From Jaenimonas drosophilae (taxonomy: Eukaryota > Euglenozoa > Kinetoplastea > Trypanosomatida > Trypanosomatidae), in the NCBI GenBank assembly GCA_030849065.1, contig JASAON010001361.1:1-16632 (forward strand): DNA of 16,632 nt, read 5' to 3'. Below the pieces are notes generated by a model. That model had not been told where the DNA came from. It did not search any database and saw nothing but the letters and a program-made list of their open reading frames with translations. Of this stretch, positions 1 through 7,165 are shown piece after piece. A program made the translations under genes and the position numbers. Position 1 is the first letter of the stretch; the number at the start of each line of letters is the position of its first letter.

Positions 1-1055
1 ACGATCTTGGTCATGTAGTACTCATAGATGGCCTTCTGAAGGGTGGAGAAGCCGGAGTAGAGGTACATCTCAGATCCGTCGCTCTGCACACCGCCAACGT
101 AGAAGAGCATCAGGGAGTTGCGTAGAAGTGGGATAGAGGTGGCATTGAGCTTGATCTCGACGTCGAAGCTGTCGGCATTGAGTGAGTTGACCACAATGAT
201 ACCCCAGTACGGTGGGTCACTGGCTCCACGCTTGTAGACCAGGTCACCAGCGGCATCCTCAGAGTCAAACGTGCCGCCGTAGACGTGGGAGAAGTAGGTG
301 GAGGTGGACTTGAGATGGTTGACGAGGTTGGCCGTGTCCTGTGTGTCTGGGGCAAAGAGCAGCTTACCAAAGGAGATGATGGAGGAGCCGTCTGTGTTGG
401 GTAGGATCTCGCTGAGTTTGGATGTCTGGGAGTAGAGGATGCGGTCCATCCACTTGACGGGGATGATCTCATCCAGTGTGGGCACAAGGGTGGACTGGGA
501 GTTGATGACATGCTTCCAACCCCAGTACGCCAACATTCCACCAGACTGCGTACCACAAACGCCAACGGGAGTGCCAGACTTGTAGTCAGCACACAAGAGT
601 GGGTTCTCATCCGTTGCGGCGGCCTGCAGGGCTGTACAGTCCGGCAATGTGCCAAAGGTTGCTCCGTCAGACAGGGCTGAATTGACGCACATGAACGAAG
701 GGATGTCAGTGTAGAAGGCCGTACCTGCCGTGATGGCTGCCGTGCTGAAGTAGGTCTCTGCGTCATAGCTTGGGTGACCGAAGACGGCCCAGAGAACAAC
801 GGTACCAATAACGAAGACGATGGGGATGAGGAGCTCGCAGAGGAAGGAGAGAGGCTCTCGGGAGGTCAGCAGGAGCATACGCTTAATGGTGATGCCCAGT
901 TGGTAGCAGAAGCTGGCATTGGGACGGGGTTTTGCCGCGACGAAGTTGCTGTTGACGCGGGAGGGCTGACGGGAGAAGACGTTGGGGTCGCTGTAGCCTT
1001 CTACAGTGGTTCCAGCCTTGTTGTGCTCCTCTTCCTGTTCAGGATAGGGCTGCAT
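1..1055 (-). CDS. ABCA-family ABC transporter, N-terminal part (runs off the left edge)
   Basis: A single open frame of 351 codons plus two bases runs from the ATG at 1055-1053 to the window edge. An in-frame TGA lies two codons upstream, so this is the first possible start. The cytosolic N-terminus (about residues 1-70) ends in KRMLLLTSREPLSFLCELL, the juxtamembrane pattern of ABCA half 1. A hydrophobic segment follows (about 71-93), then a large exoplasmic domain (94 onward). That domain contains LLFAPDT, NLVNHLKS, EIKLNATSIPLLRNS and, at the edge, FSTLQKAIYEYYMTK, all typical of the first ABCA extracellular domain. The nucleotide-binding domains would lie outside the window, so substrate and full length (usually 1,500-2,000 residues) are unknown. 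ABCA proteins generally move lipids across or within membranes; that role here is inference. The gene is preceded by an unusually long ATG-free leader. Confidence 0.85.
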   Translation of the reverse strand, partial: MQPYPEQEEEHNKAGTTVEGYSDPNVFSRQPSRVNSNFVAAKPRPNASFCYQLGITIKRMLLLTSREPLSFLCELLIPIVFVIGTVVLWAVFGHPSYDAETYFSTAAITAGTAFYTDIPSFMCVNSALSDGATFGTLPDCTALQAAATDENPLLCADYKSGTPVGVCGTQSGGMLAYWGWKHVINSQSTLVPTLDEIIPVKWMDRILYSQTSKLSEILPNTDGSSIISFGKLLFAPDTQDTANLVNHLKSTSTYFSHVYGGTFDSEDAAGDLVYKRGASDPPYWGIIVVNSLNADSFDVEIKLNATSIPLLRNSLMLFYVGGVQSDGSEMYLYSGFSTLQKAIYEYYMTKI

Positions 1056-1105
1056 GGCTCACGCACACTTAACGCACAGGTGTTGTGTGTTGTGAGAATG
1101 TAGTG

Positions 1106-1160
1106 CTGATGTAGCGGGGTGGGGGTAGGTGGGTAAGGAGTATGAGATGAAAGTAGAAGT
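1106..1160 (-). promoter_or_regulatory. Predicted trans-splice acceptor proximal to the ABCA gene
   Basis: On the minus strand a C/T-rich tract (about 1160-1111, with CTTCTACTTTCATCTC and CCCACCTACCCCCACCCC) is followed by the first AG at 1107-1106 (CATCAG). Use of this site would give a 50-nt 5' UTR. It is a normal-looking kinetoplastid acceptor, but the ATG-free region continues 1.7 kb further upstream, so other acceptors may also serve this gene. Confidence 0.55.
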
Positions 1161-1502
1161 GTGCTTTTGTTGTTGGTGTTGTTTGTTCCAGAGAAGAAAC
1201 GGTGTCAATGTTCACGTCTGAGTTCTCAACGGGAACACTAGGAAAATGGCAAGCGAACACACAGTAGAGGATGCCCTCTCAACGGGAGATGCTACAGATG
1301 ATATACCGCGTGGGAGATGGGTAGTTGTATGCTGTTTCGCTCTGTGTGTGTCGCTGCTATGGTGATTCTGTTAATCTGAATCTGTTGGTTTTTTTTTTGT
1401 GGGTTGGGGAATAAATGAAGAGATAACAAAGAGCTTCTTTTGCTTGAGTGATGTCGTCGGTGACGCGATGTTGGCGGTGAGTAGAGAGCTACTGGTAAGA
1501 GC

Positions 1503-1526
1503 TGAAGATCAACAATAAGATCTTCA
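1503..1526. repeat. Perfect inverted repeat, 8-bp stem with 8-nt loop
   Basis: TGAAGATC (1503-1510) and GATCTTCA (1519-1526) are exact reverse complements around the loop AACAATAA. The hairpin lies inside the ATG-free leader region of the ABCA gene, about 450 bases upstream of the start. No U-run follows on either strand, so it does not look like a terminator. A role in RNA structure is only a possibility. Confidence 0.5.
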
Positions 1527-1708
1527 CGGACACGCACACACACACGCGCAACACAAAAGGCTTTGAGGTGGCGACAAGGTCCCGTGGAAAAATACAGAAA
1601 CAAACGCCGTTGCAAGCACAGAACAGATGAGCAGAAAAAAAGGCAGCACGGAGCAAGCGGTGAGGACTGAGGGTTCGTAGGAGCCGTCAATACGCAATCC
1701 AAACCGAG

Positions 1709-1732
1709 CTGATAGAGAGAGGAGGAGGAGGG
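1709..1732 (-). promoter_or_regulatory. Candidate internal trans-splice acceptor, ABCA leader
   Basis: The minus strand reads CCCTCCTCCTCCTCTCTCTATCAG with the AG at 1710-1709, a strong pyrimidine tract followed directly by an acceptor. No ATG occurs between here and the ABCA start at 1055, so splicing here would yield a leader of about 650 nt whose first AUG is still the ABCA start. Confidence 0.45.
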
Positions 1733-2056
1733 CAGCACAAGATGTGTTCCTACGCTGACTACCACGGTCTTCTCGGGTGTTTCCTAAATCTGTATCTGAT
1801 TGGGGGTCGCTGGAGGTGCTGAGCAGTCGAAAGTCTTCTCTCAGTGACAACACAGCTACAAGGCAACAGCAGCAGCAGTCTGACGGAATGAACGACGAGA
1901 GATGGCGTTCAAACTACGTGAGGGAGCGTGTATTAGTTCGTCGTCAAAAGAATAGACGTGAAGAATCTGAGGGTACTGTTGGTACGATGAGCTGGAGCAG
2001 AGTTTCTCAAACTACTGTGTGGTCCAGCAACGTTGTGTTTGATCTCAACTCAACGA

Positions 2057-2074
2057 CCGAGCACAAAAAAAAAG
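2057..2074. repeat. 18-bp direct repeat, copy 1 (second copy at 2905-2922)
   Basis: CCGAGCAC followed by ten A residues occurs here. A second copy with eleven A residues begins around 2904-2905, 850 bases away, both within the gene-free interval. Because much of the match is homopolymer, this may be chance. No mobile-element features accompany it. Confidence 0.35.
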
Positions 2075-2758
2075 TTGTCGTCTTCACAAACCTGTATGAG
2101 TAGCCTGTCTTCACACAGACGTGGAGCAGAAGTAACGACTGAAGGAGAGTCTGAAAGGTGTAGCAGGCACTCAACGAACGCAACGCACCCCTAGCTTACG
2201 ACGACCGTGGTGTCGACGACGCACGTGTTTTAGACGTGTGAAGAAGGGCAGATGAGGGGCGCTACGTCGGGAGGTTTGGAGCACACCGTACGCTTGGAAT
2301 CCTGATAGAAGATCTGACCAAATCGTAGGAGGACGGCGAGTGGGTTGTGTGCGTGTAAGCGTGAGTCGGGGGTGGCGGGATGAACGATGATATTCACCCA
2401 GCCTGACACACACAGTTACGCAACGAAAACAAGGAGAAGCGCACTACCAAAAAAAAGAATCTGAAAAAAACGTGCGCGTGTGAAATGAGTGTGGATGCCA
2501 CAAACACAACGTGCACAATATAGATAGATCTACCAAGGCGGATCTACACTCAGTCTTGGGAAGAAGGATTAGTGTGGTACAAGCACACACACAAACGCAC
2601 ACTCACTCAAGCAAACCCGTGCAACACAACTGACACCCTTGTTGGTAGGATGTGTGTTGTGTTAGAGGAGGACACGTGAGGATGGCGTGTTGGGTTACCC
2701 GTGAAAAATGCGGTGACTGAGAGGGTGGAGCGCAACAATCTTGTGGGAAACAAGAGAC

Positions 2759-2835
2759 CTAATGTTGTGGTGTGTACGGAGGAAAGAGATGATGTAGAGA
2801 GATGATGATGAAGATGATGAGGTATCAGGTTGTTG
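2759..2835 (-). promoter_or_regulatory. Candidate distal trans-splice acceptor, ABCA leader
   Basis: On the minus strand a C/T-rich stretch with TCATCATCATCTCTCTACAT and CTCTTTCCTCCG leads to the first following AG at 2760-2759 (CATTAG). It sits just inside the upstream border of the ATG-free interval. Another AG (TTCAG, 2851-2850) lies nine nucleotides after the last upstream ATG (2862-2860). Either would give a leader of about 1.7-1.8 kb. Confidence 0.35.
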
Positions 2836-2894
2836 TGTGATGATGATGGCTGAACCACACATGGGCTCTCACAATATAGGTTCGTCTGTTGCCC

Positions 2895-2904
2895 GCCACG
2901 TGGC
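2895..2904. repeat. 10-bp palindrome GCCACGTGGC
   Basis: A perfect palindrome containing an E-box-like CACGTG core, immediately beside the second copy of the CCGAGCAC-A(n) repeat. Function unknown. It is placed in the presumed 3' flank of the TMEM184 gene. Confidence 0.3.
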
Positions 2905-3001
2905 CGAGCACAAAAAAAAAAACAGCAACAAGATCAACAACAACGAGATGCATGGATGCATAAACCGGTATGGGAGATCCTAATGAGGGCCACCCTCATA
3001 G

Positions 3002-4696
3002 CTACAATTCCATGTACTGACCAGAGGTAGAGGAGTGGCGTGATGCCCCATCGACATCATCATGCCGTCTCGCATCCCACTCACCATCATCATCATCATC
3101 ATCGACATTGTCGTTGGCGCGGTCCGGTGATGATTGTGGCGGCAGCTGCCGACCCCGCTGAATGGAGGAGATGGGTGGTGAAGCAAGCGGAGAGGTAGCC
3201 TCACGCTGGCGTTCGCGTAGCAGCCGCTGACTCTGGATGCCCACGCAGGCCTTACACTTGTAGCCGTTGCGTCGCCGCACCAGCTCACGGTCAAAGCGGC
3301 CACACACGACGCAGTACACCTGCGGGGTGACGGCAGCTGAGGCACCTTGGCGTGTTTGCAGAAGATCTTGGTCTACCCGCACATCATCCCCTGGCCCGGC
3401 AAAGCGTGAACGACGGAGCATAACATCGGCATCGGTGTAGTTGGTGTCAATGTTGCGCTCCTCACGATCGCTATCCTCGTCGTAGTGGACGAGCCCATCC
3501 ATGCGCACGCCGTAGTCGGTCGCCACGGCATGCTGCACGAGCTCCTCCAAGGTTGGGTCTGCCCCAAAGACATCGGCCGCCGCTCCTCCCGCCCCCAACA
3601 TGCCAGCCTCGCCTGCGCCAAGGTCGTCCTCCCCGCCCTCGCCATTCTCCTGATCGACGAGCTTGCCACGACGAAAGAAGATGGTGCCCACGGTATCATC
3701 AATGATGTCATTGACGTTGAGGGCGGTGTCCACGTTGCTGCGGAAGTCCCCCTCGTTCTGGTCCTTCATGTATAAGGGCACACACGCCATCTCCTCATCC
3801 AGCTTGTCTCGGCCAAAGGCGGCACGATGCATGAAGGCCACAGGGAGGAGCTCCAAGCACATCAAGACGTCCTGGATGGTGCCACTCAGGCGCTCCTTCT
3901 CCTCCTCAGTATCGCCCATGTAGAGGATGCCCACCATCGCCGCCAGACTCACCATGATGGATTGCCAGTAGCTGAAGAAGATGATGCTCTTCACGCACAG
4001 GAACTTGAGGAAGGTCTTGGCGTAGTGCAGGTCCTTCTCACATTCCACCTCAAAGAGCACGAGATAGTAGAGGGCCATGGTCAGACTAATATTCATGACG
4101 ATGCAGTCGTAGGTGTAGAGGTTGGTGATGGAGAAGTGGCCTTCACTGTAGATGCCAAGGGGCGAGCCCACCATGGCCACAAAGCTGCTAATTGGCTTGA
4201 TGAGCGCGCACTGCAACACCCAACGCTTGCAGCGGAGATAAAAGTCGGTGTCCAGGGCGAAGGTGGGCAGCCAGCACATGGGGAATAAGTGAACGCCGCG
4301 GTAGCGACGCCGTTTGAGTGAGCGGAGGAGTTGGCCTTCGCCCCCACAGTACGCAATCATGAGCATGAAGAACATGTAGAGCACAAAGGCCTCGTAGGTG
4401 TCGCGAATGGTTGTGAAGAAAAAGCGCATATCCACGAAGACGAGGGAGAGTGCCGTCAGGACGGCGTAGATGGGCATCATGAGTAGCACACGCATCTCGA
4501 GCACCTGGAGCTTGGGATAATCGAAGCGGGCCAAGTGCTCACGCAAGTCACTAAAGGAGATGATGCAGCTGATGGCGGCGAACAGGATGGAGATGTATAT
4601 CACGGTTGGGTTCTCGACGAAGCGGAGGTCCAGCCCGTGAATTTCGTGGTGTTTGTGCTCGGTGTGCCCAGCACTGCTGCTGTTTGCCACTGACAT
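3002..4696 (-). CDS. TMEM184 / organic solute transporter alpha family membrane protein with C-terminal four-Cys module
   Basis: 564 residues from the ATG at 4696. The frame stays open further upstream, but only non-ATG codons are there, so I chose this start. The family (Solute_trans_a; TMEM184, Ost-alpha, plant LAZ1) is recognisable from its seven-helix layout: hydrophobic segments near residues 31-48, 69-88, 102-117, 164-183, 197-216, 232-258 and 275-290. Loop signatures include FEDxR-like FVDMRFFF, YCGGEG (117-121), KRRRYRGVHLFP, DFYLRCKRWVLQ and KFLCVKSIIFFSYWQ. Human and plant relatives act in endomembrane or vacuolar trafficking or solute transport; the substrate here is unknown. Beyond residue 310 the protein has a long hydrophilic tail with acidic and Gly-rich parts, a C-x2-C-x15-C-x2-C module (462-484) and an Asp run near 532-537. 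The stop is TAG at 3004-3002. Confidence 0.88.
   Translation of the reverse strand: MSVANSSSAGHTEHKHHEIHGLDLRFVENPTVIYISILFAAISCIISFSDLREHLARFDYPKLQVLEMRVLLMMPIYAVLTALSLVFVDMRFFFTTIRDTYEAFVLYMFFMLMIAYCGGEGQLLRSLKRRRYRGVHLFPMCWLPTFALDTDFYLRCKRWVLQCALIKPISSFVAMVGSPLGIYSEGHFSITNLYTYDCIVMNISLTMALYYLVLFEVECEKDLHYAKTFLKFLCVKSIIFFSYWQSIMVSLAAMVGILYMGDTEEEKERLSGTIQDVLMCLELLPVAFMHRAAFGRDKLDEEMACVPLYMKDQNEGDFRSNVDTALNVNDIIDDTVGTIFFRRGKLVDQENGEGGEDDLGAGEAGMLGAGGAAADVFGADPTLEELVQHAVATDYGVRMDGLVHYDEDSDREERNIDTNYTDADVMLRRSRFAGPGDDVRVDQDLLQTRQGASAAVTPQVYCVVCGRFDRELVRRRNGYKCKACVGIQSQRLLRERQREATSPLASPPISSIQRGRQLPPQSSPDRANDNVDDDDDDGEWDARRHDDVDGASRHSSTSGQYMEL
3245..3313 (-). other. Predicted zinc-binding four-cysteine module in the TMEM184 tail
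   Basis: Residues 462-484 of the protein carry C-V-V-C, then 15 residues rich in Arg, then C-K-A-C. The spacing C-x2-C-x15-C-x2-C is that of a small treble-clef or ribbon-type zinc site. It lies on the presumed cytosolic tail between disordered segments. Zinc binding is inferred from the spacing only. Confidence 0.55.
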
Positions 4697-4761
4697 GTTG
4701 TGTGAAGTGTGGTAAGGTATGTGTTGATGGTTGTTGTGTGGTTGGGGGGAATTTGGTAGTT

Positions 4762-4785
4762 CTTCCAAGAAAAAGAAAGGAGTGT
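4762..4785 (-). promoter_or_regulatory. Candidate proximal trans-splice acceptor for TMEM184
   Basis: The minus strand has CTCCTTTCTTTTTCTTGG followed by AAG, with AG at 4763-4762, giving a 65-nt ATG-free 5' UTR. A stronger tract lies upstream at 4861-4885, so this may be a secondary site. Confidence 0.4.
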
Positions 4786-4835
4786 GGGCCGTTTGTTGTT
4801 GTTCCTCCCACTACTACTACTACTTCCGAATTGAG

Positions 4836-4885
4836 CTGCGTGAGTGAAAGGAGTGTGTGTGGGGGGGGGGGGGAGAAAAAAGAAG
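4836..4885 (-). promoter_or_regulatory. Candidate main trans-splice acceptor for TMEM184
   Basis: A long minus-strand pyrimidine tract (CTTCTTTTTTCTC followed by 13 C residues) leads through CACACACACTCCTTTCACTCAC to the first AG at 4837-4836 (CGCAG). No ATG occurs from here to the start codon (139 nt). The first upstream ATG is at 4911-4909, beyond the tract. Confidence 0.5.
4861..4873. repeat. Homopolymer of 13 G (C on the transcribed strand)
   Basis: Thirteen consecutive G residues, directly after a GT run. On the minus strand this forms the core of the pyrimidine tract upstream of the TMEM184 gene. The exact length may be affected by sequencing error. Confidence 0.8.
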
Positions 4886-5179
4886 AGATTGAGGTGAGTG
4901 GATGACTGCATTCAATCGAGATTGGGGTTCCATCACACCAACAAAAAATCATCTTGCACTGTTTTAGGGTTATGGTGATGATCGCAACGCATCCCCAACA
5001 CAGCCACGCCAAGACGTGCGCCGTGCTGGAGGGTGCCATCAACGAAGAACGACAAAGGAAAAGCAGCTGATAGACGCCCTTTCCCCCCACACATGGAGCA
5101 GCACCGCCCCTCACCGCCAACATCGTCTGTTGAAGTTGTTGTTTTCCATCGACCACGGATACATGTTCCGTCTGCTGCT

Positions 5180-5572
5180 CTAGTAGAAGAAGCCGAGGAC
5201 CTTGCCACCAGTGTTGCGGGTGCGGGCCTCCTCGTGATCCATGATGCCCAGAGAAGTCGTGAGCACCACGAAGCCAAACTGACGGGAGGGAAGAATGTTC
5301 TTCATCCACTTCTCGTAGTCGCGGGTGTTGCAGTCGAAGCGAGGGCAGATGGCGCCGCACTTGTTGAGACGGCCGTTGAGGTTCACGACGATCTTGCCAG
5401 CGCGGTTGTCATCGATGATCTCGAACTCACCAATGTAGCCGTGACGCTGCATCACCTGGAGGAACTTCACGACCACCTTGGAGGAGGGGCGAATGAGAAC
5501 CTGGCGCTTGCCGCGGCGCTCGGCGCTCGCGATGGTGCGAAGCGCGTTCGCCAGAACGCTCATCATGGTCAT
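5180..5572 (-). CDS. RPS15A: 40S ribosomal protein uS8 (S15A)
   Basis: 130 residues, exactly the usual size of eukaryotic S15A, from ATG at 5572 to TAG at 5182-5180. The whole chain matches the family: N-terminal [53 protein letters not shown] and the C-terminal signature [10 protein letters not shown] ending in GGKVLGFFY. It belongs to the small subunit and binds the central domain of 18S rRNA (known for the family). The frame remains open upstream of 5572 only through non-ATG codons. The 5' UTR is very short if the nearest plausible acceptor is used. Confidence 0.97.
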   Translation of the reverse strand: MTMMSVLANALRTIASAERRGKRQVLIRPSSKVVVKFLQVMQRHGYIGEFEIIDDNRAGKIVVNLNGRLNKCGAICPRFDCNTRDYEKWMKNILPSRQFGFVVLTTSLGIMDHEEARTRNTGGKVLGFFY

Positions 5573-5590
5573 GACTGATGCAAGAGGGAA

Positions 5591-5638
5591 CTCCACGTAC
5601 ACACGCGATCCGTTGGTCGGTACACGGAGGAAGGGGGT
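5591..5638 (-). promoter_or_regulatory. Predicted trans-splice acceptor for uS8
   Basis: Minus-strand CCCCCTTCCTCC (about 5638-5627) is followed by GGAG at 5594-5591, giving an 18-nt 5' UTR. A further AG at 5576-5575 would leave only 2 nt. The nearest upstream ATG (5669-5667) is beyond the tract. Confidence 0.45.
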
Positions 5639-5827
5639 ATAGGGGGTGCCTATCTATCACGTTGATCATCACACACAAGACACAACAACAAAATGTGGGA
5701 GAATAAGAATAACAAGAGAGAGAGGCGTGTTGTTTCATGGTACAGATTGCAACAGTCATGTGGCCACCCAACCTGCATGTCTCTACGTTACATTATGTTA
5801 TATGATGTGTGTTGATGATGCAGCACC

Positions 5828-6853
5828 TCACCGGTGCTTCTTATCAGGATGCCGCTGCTGCCGACGCTGCGGATTCGCTCGTGCTCCGCCGCCGCTCGTG
5901 GAGATGTACTTGCCGGCGTCGAGAGCCTCGAGACCATGAACGACAGACGGACTGGCGCGCTTCTTTTGTGCGGCAGCCTTCATGATGGCCACCGTAGCGC
6001 CACGAACAACCTCCGCCGTACGTCGAGTGTTGCTGCCAGGCCACACATACCACATGGAGTGAAAGTGCGAATGCGCCTTGCCAGCGCCAACGGGGTGGGC
6101 GAAATCGTAGGATTCTCGCGGGATGATGTAGAAGGGCTCCAGCCCCAACGTGGATGGGGAAGAGGCCAATGCCTCATCACTCTTCTCCTCTGTTGCGGCA
6201 GACGAAGATGCTTCTGCCGTAGCAACAGTAGCAGCAGCAGCCAAGAATGGGGGTGGTGGCGGCGGGGGTCGGGCCGATGCCGCCAGCTGCCGTCGTACAT
6301 CACCCTTTGGGGTGAAGGCGGCGGGCTGGTAGTGCTTGCGAATGAGCTCGCGGTACCACGGCTTCAGGGCAACGTAGTCCGGGGCGAGGAAAGCCCACGG
6401 CTTCTCGCGTGGGTGTTGGTGAATGAGGAAGTGCATGAAACGTGGCAAATGATCTTCACTAAAGGGTGGATTCGTCACGAGCATGTCGTAGCGCTCCGTG
6501 GGAACCAACTGACGTCGAATGTCGTCGTAGAAGTCGCGGTTTTCGTGAAGGATGGGTCGCTGAATGCCAAGTGCCAACCACTGTGCTGCCACGGTACCAC
6601 TGCAGTAGTAAGGATCGTAGAGGAGGAACTGCTCCGGGGTGGAGGGCCGCATCAGCTGACGGAGCTCCACCACGGCGGGGAGTACATCCTCGAGGGCCAT
6701 GACGGAGGTTTCAAAGTGGTCGTTGAAGTCTGCCTTGAAGGGGTGACGGGGGGAGCCGGCAACAGGGCGAGGTGCATCTCGACCAACAAACTCCTTCTTG
6801 TTGTTGTCGCTGCTGTTGTTGGGCTCACGGGGCCGCTTCTGTGGCGGTGGCAT
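5828..6853 (-). CDS. Predicted class I SAM-dependent methyltransferase with NPPF motif
   Basis: 341 residues from ATG at 6853 to TGA at 5830-5828. The core carries two hallmark blocks of amino- and N6-type methyltransferases: YDPYYCSGT (79-87) as the SAM-binding loop, and YDMLVTNPPFSEDH (122-135) with the catalytic NPPF at 128-131. NRDFYDDIR (105-113) and AFLAPDYV (154-161) complete the expected alternating strands. Similar DPYYC/TNPP[FY]S proteins occur in other protists and algae, mostly uncharacterised (from memory). The target could be protein, RNA or DNA; the sequence does not say. Residues about 192-235 are a Pro-, Ala- and Ser-rich insertion with seven consecutive prolines. The conserved part resumes at GLEPFYIIPRESYDFAHP (237-254), then HFHSMWYVWPG. 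The N-terminus (1-35) and the C-terminal 25 residues are basic and disordered, and could act as nuclear or nucleolar signals (inference). Confidence 0.72.
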   Translation of the reverse strand: MPPPQKRPREPNNSSDNNKKEFVGRDAPRPVAGSPRHPFKADFNDHFETSVMALEDVLPAVVELRQLMRPSTPEQFLLYDPYYCSGTVAAQWLALGIQRPILHENRDFYDDIRRQLVPTERYDMLVTNPPFSEDHLPRFMHFLIHQHPREKPWAFLAPDYVALKPWYRELIRKHYQPAAFTPKGDVRRQLAASARPPPPPPPFLAAAATVATAEASSSAATEEKSDEALASSPSTLGLEPFYIIPRESYDFAHPVGAGKAHSHFHSMWYVWPGSNTRRTAEVVRGATVAIMKAAAQKKRASPSVVHGLEALDAGKYISTSGGGARANPQRRQQRHPDKKHR

Positions 6854-7165
6854 CGTCTGACACACAACACACAGACAGACTACAAGTGCCAGGTAAAGGG
6901 AGAGGGAGAGAGAGAGAGAGAAAATGAGGTTCCTTCACATCAACAGACACACAAGAGAAGCAACACATGCCAGTAGCACGAGACCAGTCCCACGTCAGTT
7001 GTTGTTGTGATTTACAACGTCGTTAAAGGACACCAATCATTCATTCAGCACCCATCCTCACAATGAAGAGATGATAATGATGTGTGTGTGTGAGAGAGAA
7101 GGCTGCGTCGTGGAGAGTGTCAGCCTACACGTGTGTGTGTGTGCTGCACCCAACACCCCGCCACC
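6854..7165 (-). other. Intergenic, methyltransferase 5' flank and Oxa1 3' flank
   Basis: About 310 bases with no gene seen. It holds the methyltransferase acceptor (6880-6924), a GT run at 7080-7093 and another near 7131-7142. The right part is presumably the 3' UTR of the Oxa1-type gene. Confidence 0.6.
6880..6924 (-). promoter_or_regulatory. Predicted trans-splice acceptor for the methyltransferase gene
   Basis: The minus strand has a strong CT-repeat tract (TTTTCTCTCTCTCTCTCTCC, about 6924-6896). It is followed by ACCTGG, which contains no AG, and then the first AG at 6881-6880 (TTGTAG). The 5' UTR would be 26 nt. A second AG (GTCAG, 6858-6857) lies three nucleotides before the ATG. The nearest upstream ATG (6940-6938) is outside the tract. 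Confidence 0.6.

Larger units (their letters stand above)
1056..3001 (-). other. Long gene-free interval between ABCA and TMEM184; 1056-2859 has no ATG on the transcribed strand
   Basis: I find no convincing protein or RNA gene in this 1.95 kb. Open frames on both strands are short, start without ATG or are low in complexity. Read on the plus strand, 1056-2859 contains zero CAT trinucleotides, so the minus strand has no ATG for 1,804 bases. I count about 40 ATGs on the plus strand over the same stretch. CAT returns at 2860, 2951, 2959 and 2997. The interval also holds A/T homopolymers (about 1389-1398, 2065-2074, 2912-2922), GAT triplet runs (2788-2848), CA/GT runs, an 8-bp hairpin at 1503-1526, and at least three pyrimidine tract plus AG elements. 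My reading is that 2860-3001 is mostly TMEM184 3' UTR and that the remainder is ABCA leader sequence. Confidence 0.7.
4697..5179 (-). other. Intergenic, TMEM184 5' flank and uS8 3' flank
   Basis: No gene seen. The right part (about 4890-5179) is presumably the 3' UTR of ribosomal protein uS8 and contains ATGs on the transcribed strand. The left part (4697-4908) is ATG-free and carries the two acceptor candidates listed separately. Confidence 0.6.

Noticed and set aside
110..808. 232-codon alternative frame on the minus strand inside the ABCA gene
   Set aside because: It is out of frame with the ABCA reading frame, Ser/Pro/Thr-rich and without domain; the ABCA frame is continuous across the same bases.
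1524..1853. Minus-strand frame of 109 codons with a hydrophobic stretch in the gene gap
   Set aside because: It has no ATG (the whole region lacks ATG on this strand) and starts only at GTG; no similarity recognised.
1888..2103. Plus-strand 71-codon frame starting MNDERWRSNY
   Set aside because: Wrong strand for the gene cluster, low complexity and no recognisable family; the sense strand here looks like a leader region.
2788..2852. Possible C/D-box snoRNA (GATGATGT ... CTGA)
   Set aside because: The C-box match is part of a GAT triplet run and no terminal stem flanks it, so the boxes are likely chance.
4697..4768. 24-residue N-terminal extension of the TMEM184 frame
   Set aside because: It begins at TTG, is His/Asn/Pro-rich like translated UTR, and overlaps the predicted acceptor at 4762; the first ATG is at 4696.
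5834..6976. 380-codon open frame on the plus strand opposite the methyltransferase gene
   Set aside because: It is antisense to a gene with clear motifs, opposes the strand of all other genes, has no recognisable domain and looks like codon-bias shadow.
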